Source: an uncultured Eubacterium sp.
GTDB taxonomy: Bacteria > Bacillota > Clostridia > Lachnospirales > Lachnospiraceae
NCBI GenBank assembly: GCA_910577225.1
Contig: CAJTMV010000013.1
Location: forward strand, 15,119 to 79,118
Reading direction: 5' to 3'
Length of the DNA: 64,000 bases
Under the pieces are notes generated by a model. The model was not told the origin of the DNA. It searched no databases and worked only from the letters and a program-made list of their open reading frames with translations. A program made the translations under genes and the position numbers. This document shows, in pieces, positions 7,150 to 16,286 of this stretch. The number at the start of each line of letters is the position of its first letter. Within the stretch, counting starts at the first letter, position 1.

Positions 7150-9021
7150 TTACAAGATTCCGGCCATGTGAAGCAGATACTGTGCATTTGAGGTGGTACA
7201 TATTCCGGGCCGGATTTGGTAATCGAATACAATTTCGTTCTGGTGATACGTTTCTGTAAAATAGTAATTGACCGCGTCGATGGCGGATTCCTGTTCCAAT
7301 TCGCATAATTGCAGGTCGTGTGTGGTCAGTATGGTCAGAACATAAGGCTTCGCCAGATTTTTGATCGTTTCTCGTGCCGCCAGTATCCGGTCTTTGGAGT
7401 TGGTTCCCTTATAAATCTCATCGATCAGGGCGATCATTGGGAGCTGTCTGCGGCTGACTTCCATGATCTTTTTTATGCGCAGCAGCTCGGCATAAAAAGA
7501 AGAGATGCCCTGACTGACATCATCCGCAGTACGCATGGAAGTGCAGATTTCCATAAGGGAAACGCTAAGAGCAGAGGCAGTACAAAAGCCGCCGGCGTAA
7601 GCAAGCGCCAGATTTACGCCAATGCTGCGCATAAAAGTAGTTTTGCCTGACATATTGGAACCTGTAAGGATGCAGGTCTGATGTGTCAGAGGAAAGTCGT
7701 TGCCAATAGCCTCTGACTCTTTGATGAGCGGATGCTTTAGGCAGGCTGCGTTCAGAACCGGCTGGCTGCTGTCTGTAATCTGCGGCAGCGTGTACGTCTG
7801 TCGGGTGTAAGCAATAACGCCAAGACTTATCAGCGCTTCTATGGTTCCAACGGTATCCAGCCACAGCTTTAGGCTGTCATGGTAAGTCTCTTTCCATTTG
7901 CGGTAGCGTTCCACACAATGAAAATCATAGCAGAACAGACTGTTTAAGAGCAGAGAAGCGTAGACGTTGTGACGCAAAACGACATTGCCGGCGATCGCTT
8001 CCAGTTCCTGAAAGGCATGTAGCGCCAAAACAGCTGTACGGTCAGTCTGCCTGTCAGCTTCAGAAATACGGGCTGACAAATTGGCTGGATGATTCGGTGC
8101 TTCGTTTTCCCTGGTCTGAAACAGTGTTTGCTGCAGCTGCAGCAAATAAGGGCTGTCAAACGTTTCCTGCGTCAGCAGTTCGATCAGTCTGCGGTATGGG
8201 GTGATCGTCTGATTCATTTTATAAACTGGGGCAAGCAGCCGGTTGTTTTTCCAGTTTCCCAAAAGAGCCGCGGACAACTGTATCATTGCGGCTGTCAGAA
8301 AACAGACGAGCGTCTGCTCTTTATAGATACCGCACAGACAGCAGCCCAAAAAAGTGAGCGTCAGTACAGGAAACAGATAGATGACGGTTCGTTTCAGCGG
8401 TGAGGAACTGACGTTTTGCGTCAGCGCCTGAAAAAAAGCGTCCAGATTTTTTTTGGAAACGTCATATGCAGTCTGTCTCAAAGCTCTGGCTGCTGCCTGG
8501 TAGCGCAAAGTGAATTCGGTTTTTTGCGCGAGCTCTTTAACCGCCTGCTGACGGGAGCGAATTTTTTGGATATCCAGATCCGGACGGGTCAGTAAATGGG
8601 CCAGCTGGTCCTGACCGAAGACCGTGCCTGCGGTACACAAATACTGATACAGCGATTGGTTTCCTAAAATATCCAGATCACTGGCAGGAATTGTCTTGTC
8701 GTTCAGATATCTGGAGCCATCGATCGAAAATTGTTTCCAGCCATCGTCCAGTCTTGCCAGACTGTCACGAATGACAGATTCATAATTCGCCAGATCAGAC
8801 AGCTTTGCTTTTAGCCGCAGGTGATATCGTACCAGCAGAAAAAAACAAAGGGCAGCGAGGGCGCCGGCCGCATAATAGCCGGAAAAATGGTTCGAATATC
8901 CAAAACAAAACAAAATAACGGCAGCTGTGGCAAAAATCAGACGCCAGAAGGAAATCCGTTTGCATAAACTGAGAAGATCCGATGACTGTTTCTGGCAGTC
9001 TTCCATGCGTGTCTGGTACAT
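7150..9021 (-). CDS. Membrane-anchored MutS-family ATPase
   Basis: A MutS-related protein of 623 aa. The N-terminal region has two hydrophobic segments (about residues 18-60). The middle is MutS core/lever-like, and the C-terminal ATPase domain has Walker A GSNMSGKTTF (about 450-460), Walker B LIDEIYKGTNS and the signature LLTTHD. It lacks the N-terminal mismatch-recognition domain of MutS1 and the Smr domain of MutS2, so a role in canonical mismatch repair is doubtful; such proteins are usually annotated simply as MutS-family. The ATG at 9021 (MYQTRMEDCQ) is preferred over the in-frame upstream ATG at 9135 because GAGG precedes it at a good distance. It stands alone and converges with pnp. 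Confidence 0.88.
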   Translation of the reverse strand: MYQTRMEDCQKQSSDLLSLCKRISFWRLIFATAAVILFCFGYSNHFSGYYAAGALAALCFFLLVRYHLRLKAKLSDLANYESVIRDSLARLDDGWKQFSIDGSRYLNDKTIPASDLDILGNQSLYQYLCTAGTVFGQDQLAHLLTRPDLDIQKIRSRQQAVKELAQKTEFTLRYQAAARALRQTAYDVSKKNLDAFFQALTQNVSSSPLKRTVIYLFPVLTLTFLGCCLCGIYKEQTLVCFLTAAMIQLSAALLGNWKNNRLLAPVYKMNQTITPYRRLIELLTQETFDSPYLLQLQQTLFQTRENEAPNHPANLSARISEADRQTDRTAVLALHAFQELEAIAGNVVLRHNVYASLLLNSLFCYDFHCVERYRKWKETYHDSLKLWLDTVGTIEALISLGVIAYTRQTYTLPQITDSSQPVLNAACLKHPLIKESEAIGNDFPLTHQTCILTGSNMSGKTTFMRSIGVNLALAYAGGFCTASALSVSLMEICTSMRTADDVSQGISSFYAELLRIKKIMEVSRRQLPMIALIDEIYKGTNSKDRILAARETIKNLAKPYVLTILTTHDLQLCELEQESAIDAVNYYFTETYHQNEIVFDYQIRPGICTTSNAQYLLHMAGIL

Positions 9022-9422
9022 AATATCCTCTTTTCTCCCGTTTGCGGTATATTTAAAAATCATTCGGATATGCCGCAAACAGGGCCTGGTAATCATTATT
9101 GTACGGATCAGTATAGCATATATGATGAGATTCATCTATAGATTTCGGATATTTTTCGTTTTCGGTTAATGTATCCGGCAGATTATGATATATTTTCGTG
9201 GGGTTTCCCAAACTGTAACCTCGTTTTAAGTGTGGATTGTGTTCCAAAAAGGGCAGAAAAAGGAAAAGTATATACAAAAGGAAGTAGAAATTGTGTATAT
9301 TGTTAATATAGAATTATTAAACTGGTAGATTTGTTATTCGAGCCAGTTTTTTGTTTTTGAAATAGTAAAAGTGAAAAAATCGTATAAAACAATAAAAAAA
9401 GAAAAAAATTTTTATTATAACA
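9022..9422. other. AT-rich intergenic region before the AAA15 ATPase
   Basis: About 400 bases without a supported gene. It should contain the promoter of the MutS-like gene (minus strand). It holds one terminator-like hairpin on the plus strand (AAACTGG at 9319-9325 pairing with CCAGTTT from 9343, followed by Ts). Base composition drops sharply in GC from here to about 11.9 kb, consistent with acquired DNA. Confidence 0.5.
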
Positions 9423-9451
9423 TTGACAAAAGTGAAAAAAACACATATGGT
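9423..9451 (+). promoter_or_regulatory. Promoter of the AAA15 ATPase
   Basis: TTGACA at 9423-9428 and, after 17 bp, TATGGT at 9446-9451; TATAGAT follows a few bases later. A promoter here rules out the longer reading frame that opens at 9371 and supports the TTG start at 9482. Confidence 0.6.
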
Positions 9452-9481
9452 ATAGATACCAAATATAGGAGGCGCAATAAA

Positions 9482-10864
9482 TTGCTTATTCGGTTTAATG
9501 TAAAAAATTTCCTTTCATTTTCAGAAAGAGAGGATGGAAAATCAGAAGAGTTTTCTATGATTGCTGGAAAAGTAAGGAGTAAGAAGGAACATGTATATGA
9601 GGATGAAAAGATTAAGATTTTAAAATTTGCTGCTGTTTATGGAGCAAATGCCGCTGGTAAATCTAATCTGGTAAAGGCGTTAGATTTTATGCGAAGAATT
9701 GTAGTATCAGGTTTACCAGAAGGACATACTGATAATTACTGCAAAGTTACTGAGGAATGTAAGGAGAGGGAAAGCTATTTTGAATTAGAAATTTTATTAA
9801 ATGAAAAATACTATGCTTATGGGTTTGAAGTGATTTTAAACCAAAGCCGATTTATATCAGAATGGCTGGTGGAGTTAACCTCGGATAATAAGGAAAAATT
9901 GATTTTTAGCCGCGATATCAACAAAGGGACATATGAACTGGGCGGAGAAGTAAAGGAAAAAGGGTTAATAGAAAAATTGAATGTTTATGCAGAGGACATA
10001 CAAGAGGATGGTAGTGTATTATTTTTATCAATAATGAATCAGAATAAGAAGACTTTGTATCAACAGTTTAAACAAGCAGCCATATTTCAGGATGTCTATA
10101 TGTGGATAAGAAATAATTTGGATATTAATTATCCGGACAGACTTATTTCCGATTACTCCTATATGGCGGAAACAGAAAATGTGGAAGAAATCTGTAGAAT
10201 TATAGCGGCTTTCGGAACAGGGATTACAGATTTTCAGATGGTGGAAGTTCCTGTTGAGAAAGTATTGGGACATTTACCAAAGAGGATACAGGAGGACTTG
10301 ATTGCAGATATTGAAAAGAAAACGGTGGAGATGAAGGCGGATATTGATGTGAATGGATTAGGAATTATAATGCGAAGTCATAGAGACTTTTTCATTCTCA
10401 ATATTGACAAGGAAGAAAATATTACTTGCAAAACAATTAAGTTTTCGCATGGAAAAAAGAATATTTTGTTTGAATTGTCAGAAGAATCTGACGGTACTGT
10501 AAGACTTTTAGATTTATTAGAAGTGCTATTATCTGGTAAAGGCAAAACGTATATTATTGATGAATTGGACAGATGCCTGCATCCTGGTTTGACATATAAA
10601 TTTGTTGAAACATTTTTAGAATTGGCATCTGAGAAAAATATTCAATTAATTGTAACAACTCATGAATCGCGTTTATTAGATTTTGCTTTGCTGCGCCGGG
10701 ATGAAATTTGGTTTGTAAATAAAAGGAAATCTGGAGAAAGCGATATTTATTCTTTAGAGGAATACAATGCCAGATTTGATCAGAAAATTGATAAGGCTTA
10801 TTTGGAAGGACGTTATGGAGGTGTTCCGGTTTTCAATAATGTATTTCCTATCAGAGAGGTATAG
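9482..10864 (+). CDS. AbiL/RloA-type AAA15 ATPase (phage-defence ATPase)
   Basis: A 460-aa SMC/ABC-like ATPase of the AAA15/AAA21 type. It opens with the family start IRFNVKNFLSFSE, has Walker A GANAAGKSN at about residues 53-61, a long insertion, Walker B TYIIDELDR at about 356-364 and a downstream VTTHESRLLDF histidine switch. In lactococcal AbiL (AbiLi) and Campylobacter RloA this ATPase is paired with an RloB-type partner, and the next gene here is an RloB relative. The TTG at 9482 is the start: AGGAGG at 9467-9472 precedes it by nine bases. The ATPase looks intact, but its partner is broken, so the system is probably inactive. Low GC suggests horizontal transfer. Confidence 0.85.
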   Translation: MLIRFNVKNFLSFSEREDGKSEEFSMIAGKVRSKKEHVYEDEKIKILKFAAVYGANAAGKSNLVKALDFMRRIVVSGLPEGHTDNYCKVTEECKERESYFELEILLNEKYYAYGFEVILNQSRFISEWLVELTSDNKEKLIFSRDINKGTYELGGEVKEKGLIEKLNVYAEDIQEDGSVLFLSIMNQNKKTLYQQFKQAAIFQDVYMWIRNNLDINYPDRLISDYSYMAETENVEEICRIIAAFGTGITDFQMVEVPVEKVLGHLPKRIQEDLIADIEKKTVEMKADIDVNGLGIIMRSHRDFFILNIDKEENITCKTIKFSHGKKNILFELSEESDGTVRLLDLLEVLLSGKGKTYIIDELDRCLHPGLTYKFVETFLELASEKNIQLIVTTHESRLLDFALLRRDEIWFVNKRKSGESDIYSLEEYNARFDQKIDKAYLEGRYGGVPVFNNVFPIREV

Positions 10865-10866
10865 GA

Positions 10867-11174
10867 ATGAGAGAAAAAAGAACATTTGCAGAGCGGACCA
10901 GGATATTTGCGTCAGATAAAACTCTAAGAAAGTATTTCCTTGTATATGAAGGCTCTGAAACAGAAGCTATATATTTTGATGCAGTTAGTTCCCTGCGTGA
11001 AGATATTGATATTAACCCATTAAGAGTTCTTATAGGGCAGAAGAATTAGTGAAAGACATTGATAATGCCATTAATAATGAAAAGGAATTTTGTGAAGATA
11101 TTGTAGAGTTGGAAAATTCTGTAGGCAGCAATATAGGAAAGCTGATTATTGATATGCGAACACATAGTAACTAA
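10867..11174 (+). pseudogene. RloB/AbiLii-like gene, truncated and frameshifted
   Basis: It begins two bases after the ATPase stop, so it is coupled to it. The first 60 codons give an RloB-family N-terminus (MREKRTFAERTRIF, then KYFLVYEGSETEAIYF) and end at a TAG at 11047. Read in another frame from 11043, a coherent C-terminal stretch continues (ELVKDIDNAINNEKEF to RTHSN) and stops at 11172. Even joined, the product is about 100 aa against roughly 200 aa for the family, so both an internal deletion and a frameshift are needed to explain it. The putative nuclease partner is therefore lost. Confidence 0.75.
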
Positions 11175-12039
11175 GTAGACGATACAGGTACTTTGCAGAT
11201 CCTTTTTATCGGCAGATCTGCCTGCCTTTATGTGTACGCACTGTCTGTTGAAACGGTTGTTTACAGCATTGCAGATTTTTTTGATGCGAGGAGTATCTGT
11301 AGCGGGACATTAGTCAGTTCAGCGTTTTTCGGTTTTTACGGCTGATCAGATCCAGCTTTTTTAGTCTGCAGTCTGCGAGTTTTACATACTGCATACGAGT
11401 TTTTTGTTTACATTTAATTTTTTTGAATTTGCGTTAAAAATAGAAAGCTCTTTTGTTTTTATAGTATGAATGATTTTATACGTTTTCTGAAACTGTAACA
11501 TAATATAGATTTAACAAACTGAGATCATCCGTCATAACGTTGGCCGGCGTCTGGATAATCAGACAGATCAGAAAGCGAGGCGCCGCAGCATGGGAGATGT
11601 TCCGGTGCGGACAGACAAAGAAAGAGGTTCTCATATTTTGTAAAAATAAGAAAAGTAACATGCAGTTTAAAGATTAAGTGTGAAGTCGGTATTTGTGAGG
11701 GAATGAAACGGAAACTATATTCCGAAGTGTATCTCATTCATTTGGCAAATTGTTTTGGGAATGGTTTATCGTATTGTTTAAGGAATTGTTTTGGAAATGG
11801 TTTTTCAAATCATTGTGTTCCATTTCAGAGTATCTTTTAAAATATTTTTTGTGAGATGCAGGATCACGGAAGTAAACAGTATACGTAAGTACTATTGATT
11901 GGTATCGGGATTTTTGTTGAAATACAAAAATTGAAAGAAATGATTGACGTATGAAGGGTGCAGAGGTATGATGAAAAAGGATCCTGAAATAGAAACGTAA
12001 GATATAAATCAAATATGGAATAAAGAAAAGGAGATCGGA
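11175..12039. other. AT-rich 0.86-kb gap without a gene
   Basis: No reading frame with an SD or recognisable protein on either strand. Contains a perfect 12-bp palindrome GGCAGATCTGCC (11211-11222) and a loosely duplicated AT-rich segment around 11745-11815 (AATTGTTTTGG, twice, 37 bp apart). Most likely decayed accessory DNA behind the broken defence locus. Confidence 0.5.
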
Positions 12040-12633
12040 ATGGAAACGAAATTTCAAATAGAAAATTTAAAGTGGATAAGAGAACCGGAGAATTATAAGA
12101 TTGGGAAGGATCAGATTCTGATTCAGACACAGCCTGGAACGGATCTTTGGCAGAGAACGTATTATGGATTTCAAAATGATAATGCTCCGGTATTGCAGAT
12201 GGAAACAAAGGAAAACTATTTTTCTTTTACTGTTAAGACAGAGTTTGACAGTAAACAGCGGTTTGACCAGTGCGGGATTGTGATGTATCTGGACAGTGAG
12301 AACTGGCTGAAGGCATCCGTGGAATATGAAAATGAGAAGGATCAGCGTCTGGGGAGCGTTGTGACGAATCACGGATATTCCGACTGGGCGACGACAGATA
12401 TACCTGCGTCGATCAAAACGATGTGGTATCGGCTAAGCCGCAGAGAGTCAGATTACTGTATCGAATGTTCCATGGATGGCGTGGATTTTAGACAGATGCG
12501 TATCTGTCATATGTGGGAAGGAGCAGACGCGATATCGTTTGGCATTTACGCGTGTTCTCCCGAGGATTCTGCGTTTGAGGCGAAATTTTCCAGGATGGAG
12601 CTGACAGAATGCAAATGGCTGGAACATAAATAA
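12040..12633 (+). CDS. DUF1349 (concanavalin-like) protein
   Basis: A 197-aa cytoplasmic protein without signal peptide. The pattern LWQRTYYGF, then CGIVMYLDSENWLKASVEYE, then SDWATTDIP and WYRLSRRE, is that of the DUF1349 family, which adopts a concanavalin/LamG-like beta-sandwich; some members are linked to carbohydrate metabolism, but no reaction is established. SD AAAGGAG lies nine bases before the ATG. It converges with the next gene; no operon partner is visible. Function not assigned. Confidence 0.8.
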   Translation: METKFQIENLKWIREPENYKIGKDQILIQTQPGTDLWQRTYYGFQNDNAPVLQMETKENYFSFTVKTEFDSKQRFDQCGIVMYLDSENWLKASVEYENEKDQRLGSVVTNHGYSDWATTDIPASIKTMWYRLSRRESDYCIECSMDGVDFRQMRICHMWEGADAISFGIYACSPEDSAFEAKFSRMELTECKWLEHK

Positions 12634-12654
12634 CGACCAGTGTCCGGACCGTCA

Positions 12655-13245
12655 TCAGCTGTCTGTGCTGTGCAGATTCTGCTGAAAGATGATTTTGCTC
12701 ATGCAGCTCGATGAATTGTCGTTTCTTTTCATTGCATTCGATTCCGCGTCGTTAGTTGCAATGGAAGTGATCTGTATAGAAATCCCATGTTCTTTTAACA
12801 GCAGAATCAGATCTTCGGTTCGCATACAAACAGTTGCCGTATTGTCATTTGGGTGAATATTTATCAGGCCGGGAGATTCCAAAAAGGTTTCGTCTAAAAA
12901 ATATTGTACCATGCAGTTGGCATGATTGAGCAGTCCGAGCGGGGATACGGCGCCGGTCAGAAGATCCAGCTGTTCCATAAGCTCCTTTTCACTGGCAAAG
13001 GAAAGCGGACGGGTGTCGTTTTTTTGCCGGAATTTTTTCAGATTCACCCGCTTGTCACCCTTGACGGTAATCAGGTAATAATTGCGCTTTTTATCGTCCC
13101 GTACGAACAGGTTTTTAGCCTCGCATTCCGGATGGGAAAGCGCTGTGTCGGAAAGCTGTGACATATGAAAGACAGCCTGGTGTTCGGTAATCGTATGCCA
13201 GATATTTTTTTGTTTCAATAAGTGATAAATTTCAGTTTTATTCAT
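12655..13245 (-). CDS. ProX/YbaK-type aminoacyl-tRNA deacylase
   Basis: A stand-alone trans-editing domain of the YbaK/ProX superfamily, which hydrolyses mischarged aminoacyl-tRNAs (typically Ala-tRNA-Pro). The 196-aa protein has the N-terminal helix MNKTEIYHLLK, the conserved lysine region AKNLFVRDDKKRNYYLI and the motif GAVSPLGLLN. The last 30 residues (rich in N, S, K) are not part of the fold. Family members are often annotated as prolyl-tRNA synthetase associated domain proteins. Transcribed against the DUF1349 gene and divergent from the GNAT gene. Confidence 0.88.
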   Translation of the reverse strand: MNKTEIYHLLKQKNIWHTITEHQAVFHMSQLSDTALSHPECEAKNLFVRDDKKRNYYLITVKGDKRVNLKKFRQKNDTRPLSFASEKELMEQLDLLTGAVSPLGLLNHANCMVQYFLDETFLESPGLINIHPNDNTATVCMRTEDLILLLKEHGISIQITSIATNDAESNAMKRNDNSSSCMSKIIFQQNLHSTDS

Positions 13246-13341
13246 GTATCATTCCTCCCTGAGAGGATGATACGATATTCAGGCATTTTTGTAAAGACAA
13301 GAAAGCGTCTGCCTGTGCACGAAAACAGAACGGAGGTATTT

Positions 13342-13842
13342 ATGACGATTCGTATAGATCCGATTTTGCCAGAACAAAAACCGGTTTTTATTCAAATGAT
13401 GGAACTTTACCTGTATGATTTTTCAGAATTTTCAGAGGACGATATCAATGAATCCGGCTATTTTGGATATCCGCATATCGATGATTATTGGAAGGAGGAA
13501 GGAAGGCATCCGTTTTTTATCAGAGCAGACGGGCAGCTGGCAGGGCTGGTTCTGGTAAGGTGCTGCTGCGAACATCATCAGATGGCGGATCCTCACAATA
13601 TTGCTGAATTTTTTGTAATGAAAAAATATCGCCGCAAAGGAGTTGGCAGGGCAGCTGCCAGGAAGGTTTTTAATCTGTTTTCGGGAGGATGGGAAATATC
13701 CTGCTGGATGAAAAATCAGCCGGCGCAAAAATTTTGGAGCAGGGTTGTCGCAGAACATACGTATGGAAACTACCATACATTTACGATGGAAGATCAGAAT
13801 GTGACGGGATTTACGTTTGTTCAGGCAGCAGAGACCAGATAA
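13342..13842 (+). CDS. GNAT-family N-acetyltransferase
   Basis: A 166-aa acetyltransferase that would use acetyl-CoA on an unidentified substrate. The acetyl-CoA binding motif A is visible in NIAEFFVMKKYRRKGVGRAAARKVF (the RRKGVGRAAA pyrophosphate loop). The ATG at 13342 has CGGAGG eight bases upstream and gives the standard start (MTIRIDPILPEQ), so the longer frame opening at 13222 is rejected. Its upstream region is shared with the divergent ProX-like gene. Confidence 0.85.
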   Translation: MTIRIDPILPEQKPVFIQMMELYLYDFSEFSEDDINESGYFGYPHIDDYWKEEGRHPFFIRADGQLAGLVLVRCCCEHHQMADPHNIAEFFVMKKYRRKGVGRAAARKVFNLFSGGWEISCWMKNQPAQKFWSRVVAEHTYGNYHTFTMEDQNVTGFTFVQAAETR

Positions 13843-14049
13843 ATGAAATGTGTTTCAGGCTGCCGCCAATGCCGGCCGGTATATGACTGGTGTCTTATTA
13901 AAAATCTGAACCTTTTTTAAAATTTTTGCATCAGAATCGATGGTCGGATATGAAAAATCCTAAAACAGTGTATGTACAGACTGACAATTGCAATTTTCTG
14001 TTGAAATTGTTTCATTTTGTATTTCAAAAGATACAATTTAAGTGTCCAA

Positions 14050-14315
14050 TTTTTGTTGACCAGTGCACTTACCTTGTTGGAAACTTATACCTCCCCATCC
14101 GCCTTTATCGAGGCAGACAGGCAGGAGATTATTGACACCATTAAATCTACTGCACGCTTTGGGATTTCCTAAGCCCAGAACAAATATCATGCCATTATAC
14201 AGACTGCAAATGAAGGAATGAGTTCGGTTACATCATTGACAGTAATATCAAGCGTATCCGCCTGTATATTCGTTTCATCCGCAAATATGATGAAGAAATC
14301 GCCTGCATACTCTTT
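14050..14315 (+). pseudogene. IS110-family transposase remnant
   Basis: Translated piecewise, this stretch gives ALTLLETYTSPSAFIEADRQ, then an IKSTARFGIS segment broken by TAA, then KYHAIIQTANEG, and after a frameshift FGYIIDSNIKRIRLYIRFIR followed by KYDEEIACI. This is the internal helical segment of IS110-type transposases between the RuvC-like domain and the C-terminal transposase_20 domain. Both ends are missing. A stop, a frameshift and truncation make it dead. A short terminator-like hairpin (AAAGGG/CCCTTT plus Ts, 14336-14358) follows. Confidence 0.65.
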
Positions 14316-14384
14316 TTAAAAATGATATTTTCACCAAAGGGAAAGTTTGCCCTTTTTTAGAAGAAAAATATTTTTCATTTATCT

Positions 14385-14717
14385 ATTGACATTTATTGGC
14401 TGGACTTAAAGGTGGAATTGGCCCATGTGGAAGATGAAATCGAAAAGCTGTTGAATACTCTGACTGGGGCCAGCGCGGTTTTAATCTCCTACGCCAACAC
14501 AAAAATTGAGGCATTGGACGCACAGCGGCAAACGCTGTCAAAGGAAATCGCGGCCCTGCCTGCGGAGAGTATGTCGCCGGATCAGATCGAGCGGTTATCG
14601 GTGCATCTCAACCGCTGGGAAGAGATTGACTTCGATGACAGGCGGCAGGTGGCTAACAGCTTTATTTCTCAAATCCGCGCCACGGGTGAATGTGTCGCCA
14701 TTGAGTGGAAAATCTGA
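14385..14717 (+). pseudogene. C-terminal fragment of a large serine recombinase
   Basis: About 110 codons: LDLKVELAHVEDEIEKLLNT, SYANTKIEALDAQRQTL, FDDRRQVANSFISQI and a terminal IEWKI. This is the coiled-coil and tail region of conjugative-element serine recombinases in Firmicutes. The catalytic N-terminal domain and zinc-ribbon part are absent, so this is a remnant of a former integrative element, next to the IS110 remnant. Confidence 0.7.
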
Positions 14718-14881
14718 CTTTCAACTATTCATCGCACTTGACTATGGGCTGTATACCCTTGTCAAGAGATGGAATCAAAAGATCAAATAATAGTAATATA
14801 GCAGTAACAAATACTAAGAAAATTTGAATTTAATAATAATATATTAGCGCCAGACACCTTTGAAATTTAAAATCCACATAA

Positions 14882-14895
14882 ATGAACATGTTCAT
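14882..14895. promoter_or_regulatory. Operator O1 of the TetR gene
   Basis: Perfect 14-bp palindrome ATGAACATGTTCAT, repeated identically at 14937-14950. It lies nine bases upstream of the -35 box of the tetR promoter. Confidence 0.8.
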
Positions 14896-14903
14896 AAAAA
14901 GGG

Positions 14904-14932
14904 TTGACAAATTTCTCTGACTCAGTTACAAT
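14904..14932 (+). promoter_or_regulatory. TetR operon promoter
   Basis: TTGACA at 14904-14909, a 17-bp spacer and TACAAT at 14927-14932. It is bracketed by the two identical palindromic operators, one upstream of -35 and one starting just after -10, over the transcription start. Confidence 0.85.
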
Positions 14933-14936
14933 ATAA

Positions 14937-14950
14937 ATGAACATGTTCAT
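14937..14950. promoter_or_regulatory. Operator O2 of the TetR gene
   Basis: Second copy of the palindrome ATGAACATGTTCAT, covering the expected transcription start. Centre-to-centre distance to O1 is 55 bp, about five helical turns, which places both sites on one face of the DNA. Confidence 0.8.
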
Positions 14951-15004
14951 ATAAAAAATTAGAAAGAAATCGGACGGAAAGGGGGATTTTGAAAAAGAAA
15001 GATT

Positions 15005-15574
15005 ATGAAGAAAAAGGATGATACATTGCGGGAAACACTGCTGAATACCGCTCGGGCGCTTGCAGAAGAAGAAGGACTGCAAAAGCTGAATATTCGTTCC
15101 ATTGCGAAAAAAGCAGGTGTTGCAAGCGGTACGGTGTACAACTATTTTTCGGGAAAGGATGAGATTTTGCTTGCGCTTACAAAAGAATACTGGAAACAGG
15201 CGCTTTTAGAAATGGACGACGCCATTATTACAGATTCTTTTTGTGAGGCGCTGCCTGAAATGTATAAGTATTTAAAACAGACGATCCGTCAGGCAGCCGG
15301 CGCATTTATGAACAGTCTGAACGGCGTACAGCAAAAAGGCCAGGAATCGATGGCGTCTGCGCAGCAGGAGCTGAAAGCGATACTTCTGCGGCGGCTCAGG
15401 CAGGATCCGCATCTTTCCGATCATGTCTGGAACGAGGAATTTACAGAGGAATCGTTTGCGGAATTTGTCCGTATGAATCTGATCGGTCTGCTAAAAGCAG
15501 AAGAGACGCAGATGGAGTTTTTTATGGCGGTAATACGCAGAATTTTGTATCCGGATTTGGATGTTAAAAAATAA
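15005..15574 (+). CDS. TetR-family repressor
   Basis: A 189-aa one-component regulator. The N-terminal helix-turn-helix is clear (IRSIAKKAGVASGTVYNYFS, about residues 32-51, followed by GKDEILLAL). The C-terminal ligand-binding part is of the generic helical TetR type. Two identical palindromes flank its promoter, so it almost certainly represses itself and the membrane protein gene downstream. The inducer is unknown. Confidence 0.93.
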   Translation: MKKKDDTLRETLLNTARALAEEEGLQKLNIRSIAKKAGVASGTVYNYFSGKDEILLALTKEYWKQALLEMDDAIITDSFCEALPEMYKYLKQTIRQAAGAFMNSLNGVQQKGQESMASAQQELKAILLRRLRQDPHLSDHVWNEEFTEESFAEFVRMNLIGLLKAEETQMEFFMAVIRRILYPDLDVKK

Positions 15575-15617
15575 GACAGGGATGAACCATTTTGATGGTT
15601 TTATGGGAGGGACGATT

Positions 15618-16286
15618 ATGCCACAGGCAATTGCAGAAATAGTTTTTGATATTTTATACCTTGGGTTTGCTCTGACGGCAGGCCTTACGATGCTTCTACG
15701 AGGGAAGACGCCGCTTGTGAAAAAAACCGGCCTGATGGCCGCGCTTCTGGGAGCCGGAGATGCGTTTCACCTGCTGCCACGCAGTTATGCTCTGTTCACA
15801 GAAGGACTGCAGGCCAACGCTGCGGCGCTTGGAATCGGAAAGTTTGTTACATCGATTACAATGACGATCTTTTATCTGATTCTTTACGCAGTCTGGCGTG
15901 ATTATTTTAACGTCCGGGGACGAAAAAATGTAACGGTCGTTTTGTACAGTCTGGCAGCGCTGCGGATCGGACTTTGCCTGCTGCCGCAAAATGAGTGGCT
16001 GACGTATCGTCAGCCGCTGTTCTATGGGGTTTTAAGAAACATACCGTTTGCGGTTATGGGAATCATGATCATAATCCTGTTTGCGCAGGAAACGAAAAAG
16101 ACAGGACTTATGGCATTTCGATTTATGCCGGCAGCAGTTGCGCTATCCTTTGGGTTTTATCTTCCGGTTGTTTTATTCAGCGGTGTGTTTCCGGTGATTG
16201 GAATGCTGATGATACCGAAAACACTGGCGTATGTGTGGATGATTTTTATGGGCGTACAGATATACAGACAGGAGATGACGCGCTGA
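15618..16286 (+). CDS. Multi-pass membrane protein paired with TetR
   Basis: A 222-aa integral membrane protein with about seven hydrophobic segments (for example IAEIVFDILYLGFALTAGLT near the start and LAYVWMIFMGVQIY near the end). No transporter or enzyme signature is recognised. The ATG at 15618 has GGGAGGG six bases upstream; the frame is open from 15561 and overlaps tetR, but that start lacks an SD. It lies 43 bases after tetR with no terminator between, so it is probably the regulated target, perhaps an efflux or stress function. Confidence 0.75.
   Translation: MPQAIAEIVFDILYLGFALTAGLTMLLRGKTPLVKKTGLMAALLGAGDAFHLLPRSYALFTEGLQANAAALGIGKFVTSITMTIFYLILYAVWRDYFNVRGRKNVTVVLYSLAALRIGLCLLPQNEWLTYRQPLFYGVLRNIPFAVMGIMIIILFAQETKKTGLMAFRFMPAAVALSFGFYLPVVLFSGVFPVIGMLMIPKTLAYVWMIFMGVQIYRQEMTR

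Noticed and set aside
9371..9481. Upstream extension of the AAA15 ATPase from 9371
   Set aside because: It runs through a TTGACA promoter and the AGGAGG SD, and the family start (IRFNVKNF) begins at the TTG at 9482.
11734..12057. 107-codon minus-strand frame upstream of the DUF1349 gene
   Set aside because: Low-complexity, F/I/N/S-rich product from AT-rich DNA; no SD; part of it derives from a local duplication.
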